NCBI RefSeq assembly: GCF_006542395.2
Contig: NZ_CP038231.1
Location: 1,302,001-1,366,000 of the forward strand
Direction: 5' to 3'
DNA from: Formicincola oecophyllae
Lineage (GTDB): Bacteria > Pseudomonadota > Alphaproteobacteria > Acetobacterales > Acetobacteraceae
DNA length: 64,000 nucleotides
Every line of letters starts with the position of its first letter. Position 1 is the stretch's first letter. This document shows positions 63,918-64,000 of this stretch, piece by piece. Under the pieces are notes generated by a model, which was not told the origin of the DNA, made no database searches, and saw nothing but the letters and a program-made list of their open reading frames with translations. A program made the translations under genes and the position numbers.

Positions 63918-64000
63918 TTATTCAGGCTTCCCTGTGCTGGCTGGTCCGGTTTTAACGCCGCCATGAATGTGGCTCTGCGTGCTGATGCCGCCCGCCACCT
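63918..64000 (-). CDS. Phage baseplate spike protein, C-terminal fragment (gp45-like)
   Basis: Only the last 26 codons are in the window, reading VAGGISTQSHIHGGVKTGPA and ending TGKPE before TAA. The HxH-GG ending (HIHGGV) is typical of the metal-binding tip of contractile-tail spikes (Mu gp45, P2 gpV). Position directly before gp46 agrees. The rest lies beyond the right edge. Confidence 0.75.
   Translation of the reverse strand, partial: VAGGISTQSHIHGGVKTGPASTGKPE

Larger units (their letters stand above)
57769..64000 (-). mobile_element. Prophage tail module (Mu/P2-type contractile tail), partial
   Basis: Six minus-strand genes and a truncated seventh in phage order: gp45-like spike, gp46, gp47 baseplate J, gp48-like, tail fibre and two small genes. 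Most neighbours overlap by four to eight bases. Capsid, sheath, integrase and lysis genes are not in the window; the element continues to the right. The left boundary is near 57.7 kb, right after the host-like gene at 57281. No att repeat could be paired without the other end, so it could be an active prophage, a remnant or a tailocin. Confidence 0.85.

Overview
The window looks like a chromosomal segment of an alphaproteobacterium, most likely an acetic acid bacterium (Acetobacteraceae). Supporting signs are GC-rich coding DNA, the secA / parvulin / argJ neighbourhood, the ruvCAB-ybgC-tolQRAB-pal-cpoB block, a CtrA-family regulator, a type II NADH dehydrogenase, and a pentose-phosphate cluster in the same order I recall from Gluconobacter (tkt, pgi, gnd, HAD, pgl, rpiA, gntK). 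The genus is not proven by anything visible here; a relative of the small-genome bee- or insect-associated acetic acid bacteria is possible. No rRNA operon, transposase or CRISPR array is seen. There is one tRNA gene (Arg, anticodon CCG).

Layout. 0-7.2 kb (mostly minus strand): a DHDPS-family aldolase, a 74-aa orphan, a secreted orphan with a 2-oxoglutarate dioxygenase, NDH-2, argJ and a periplasmic parvulin. 7.7-25.2 kb (plus strand): secA, yebC, ruvC, ruvA, ruvB, ybgC, tolQ, tolR, tolA, tolB, pal, cpoB, tilS, ftsH and glmM, covering secretion, Holliday-junction processing, envelope constriction, tRNA modification and quality control. 25.3-30.3 kb: a CtrA-like regulator with a degenerate receiver, an AT-rich divergent control region with several dyads, two orphans, an M29 aminopeptidase and an ankyrin-HisC fusion. 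30.6-39.2 kb: the oxidative and non-oxidative pentose-phosphate genes plus gluconokinase. 39.3-46.8 kb: a HerA-like ATPase overlapping a flavoprotein gene, an HU-like protein, panC, a glycerol-dehydrogenase-like gene and a PLP-dependent gamma-lyase/synthase. 46.9-50.1 kb: a quinol-dependent nitric oxide reductase behind a NsrR-like operator, a 44-aa membrane peptide and tRNA-Arg. 50.2-57.7 kb: polA, an HAD phosphatase, purD, xseA and a small secreted protein. 57.8-64 kb (minus strand): the end of a prophage or phage-tail locus with a Mu-type 45-46-47-48 baseplate series, a repeat-rich tail fibre and two small genes. It runs off the right edge.

The most noteworthy observations are: a CtrA homologue whose DNA-binding half is nearly canonical but whose receiver has lost the phospho-acceptor Asp, the acidic pocket and the switch Lys; a DNA polymerase I whose 3'-5' exonuclease carboxylates appear replaced; a single-ORF fusion of ankyrin repeats to histidinol-phosphate aminotransferase; a glucose-6-phosphate isomerase of the Tal-Pgi lineage standing without its transaldolase half; and a tail fibre made of about 166-residue modules that stay nearly identical at DNA level. 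I did not find a clearly new multi-gene defence or biosynthetic system. Start codons were chosen from visible ribosome-binding sites, and several genes appear to use TTG or GTG.
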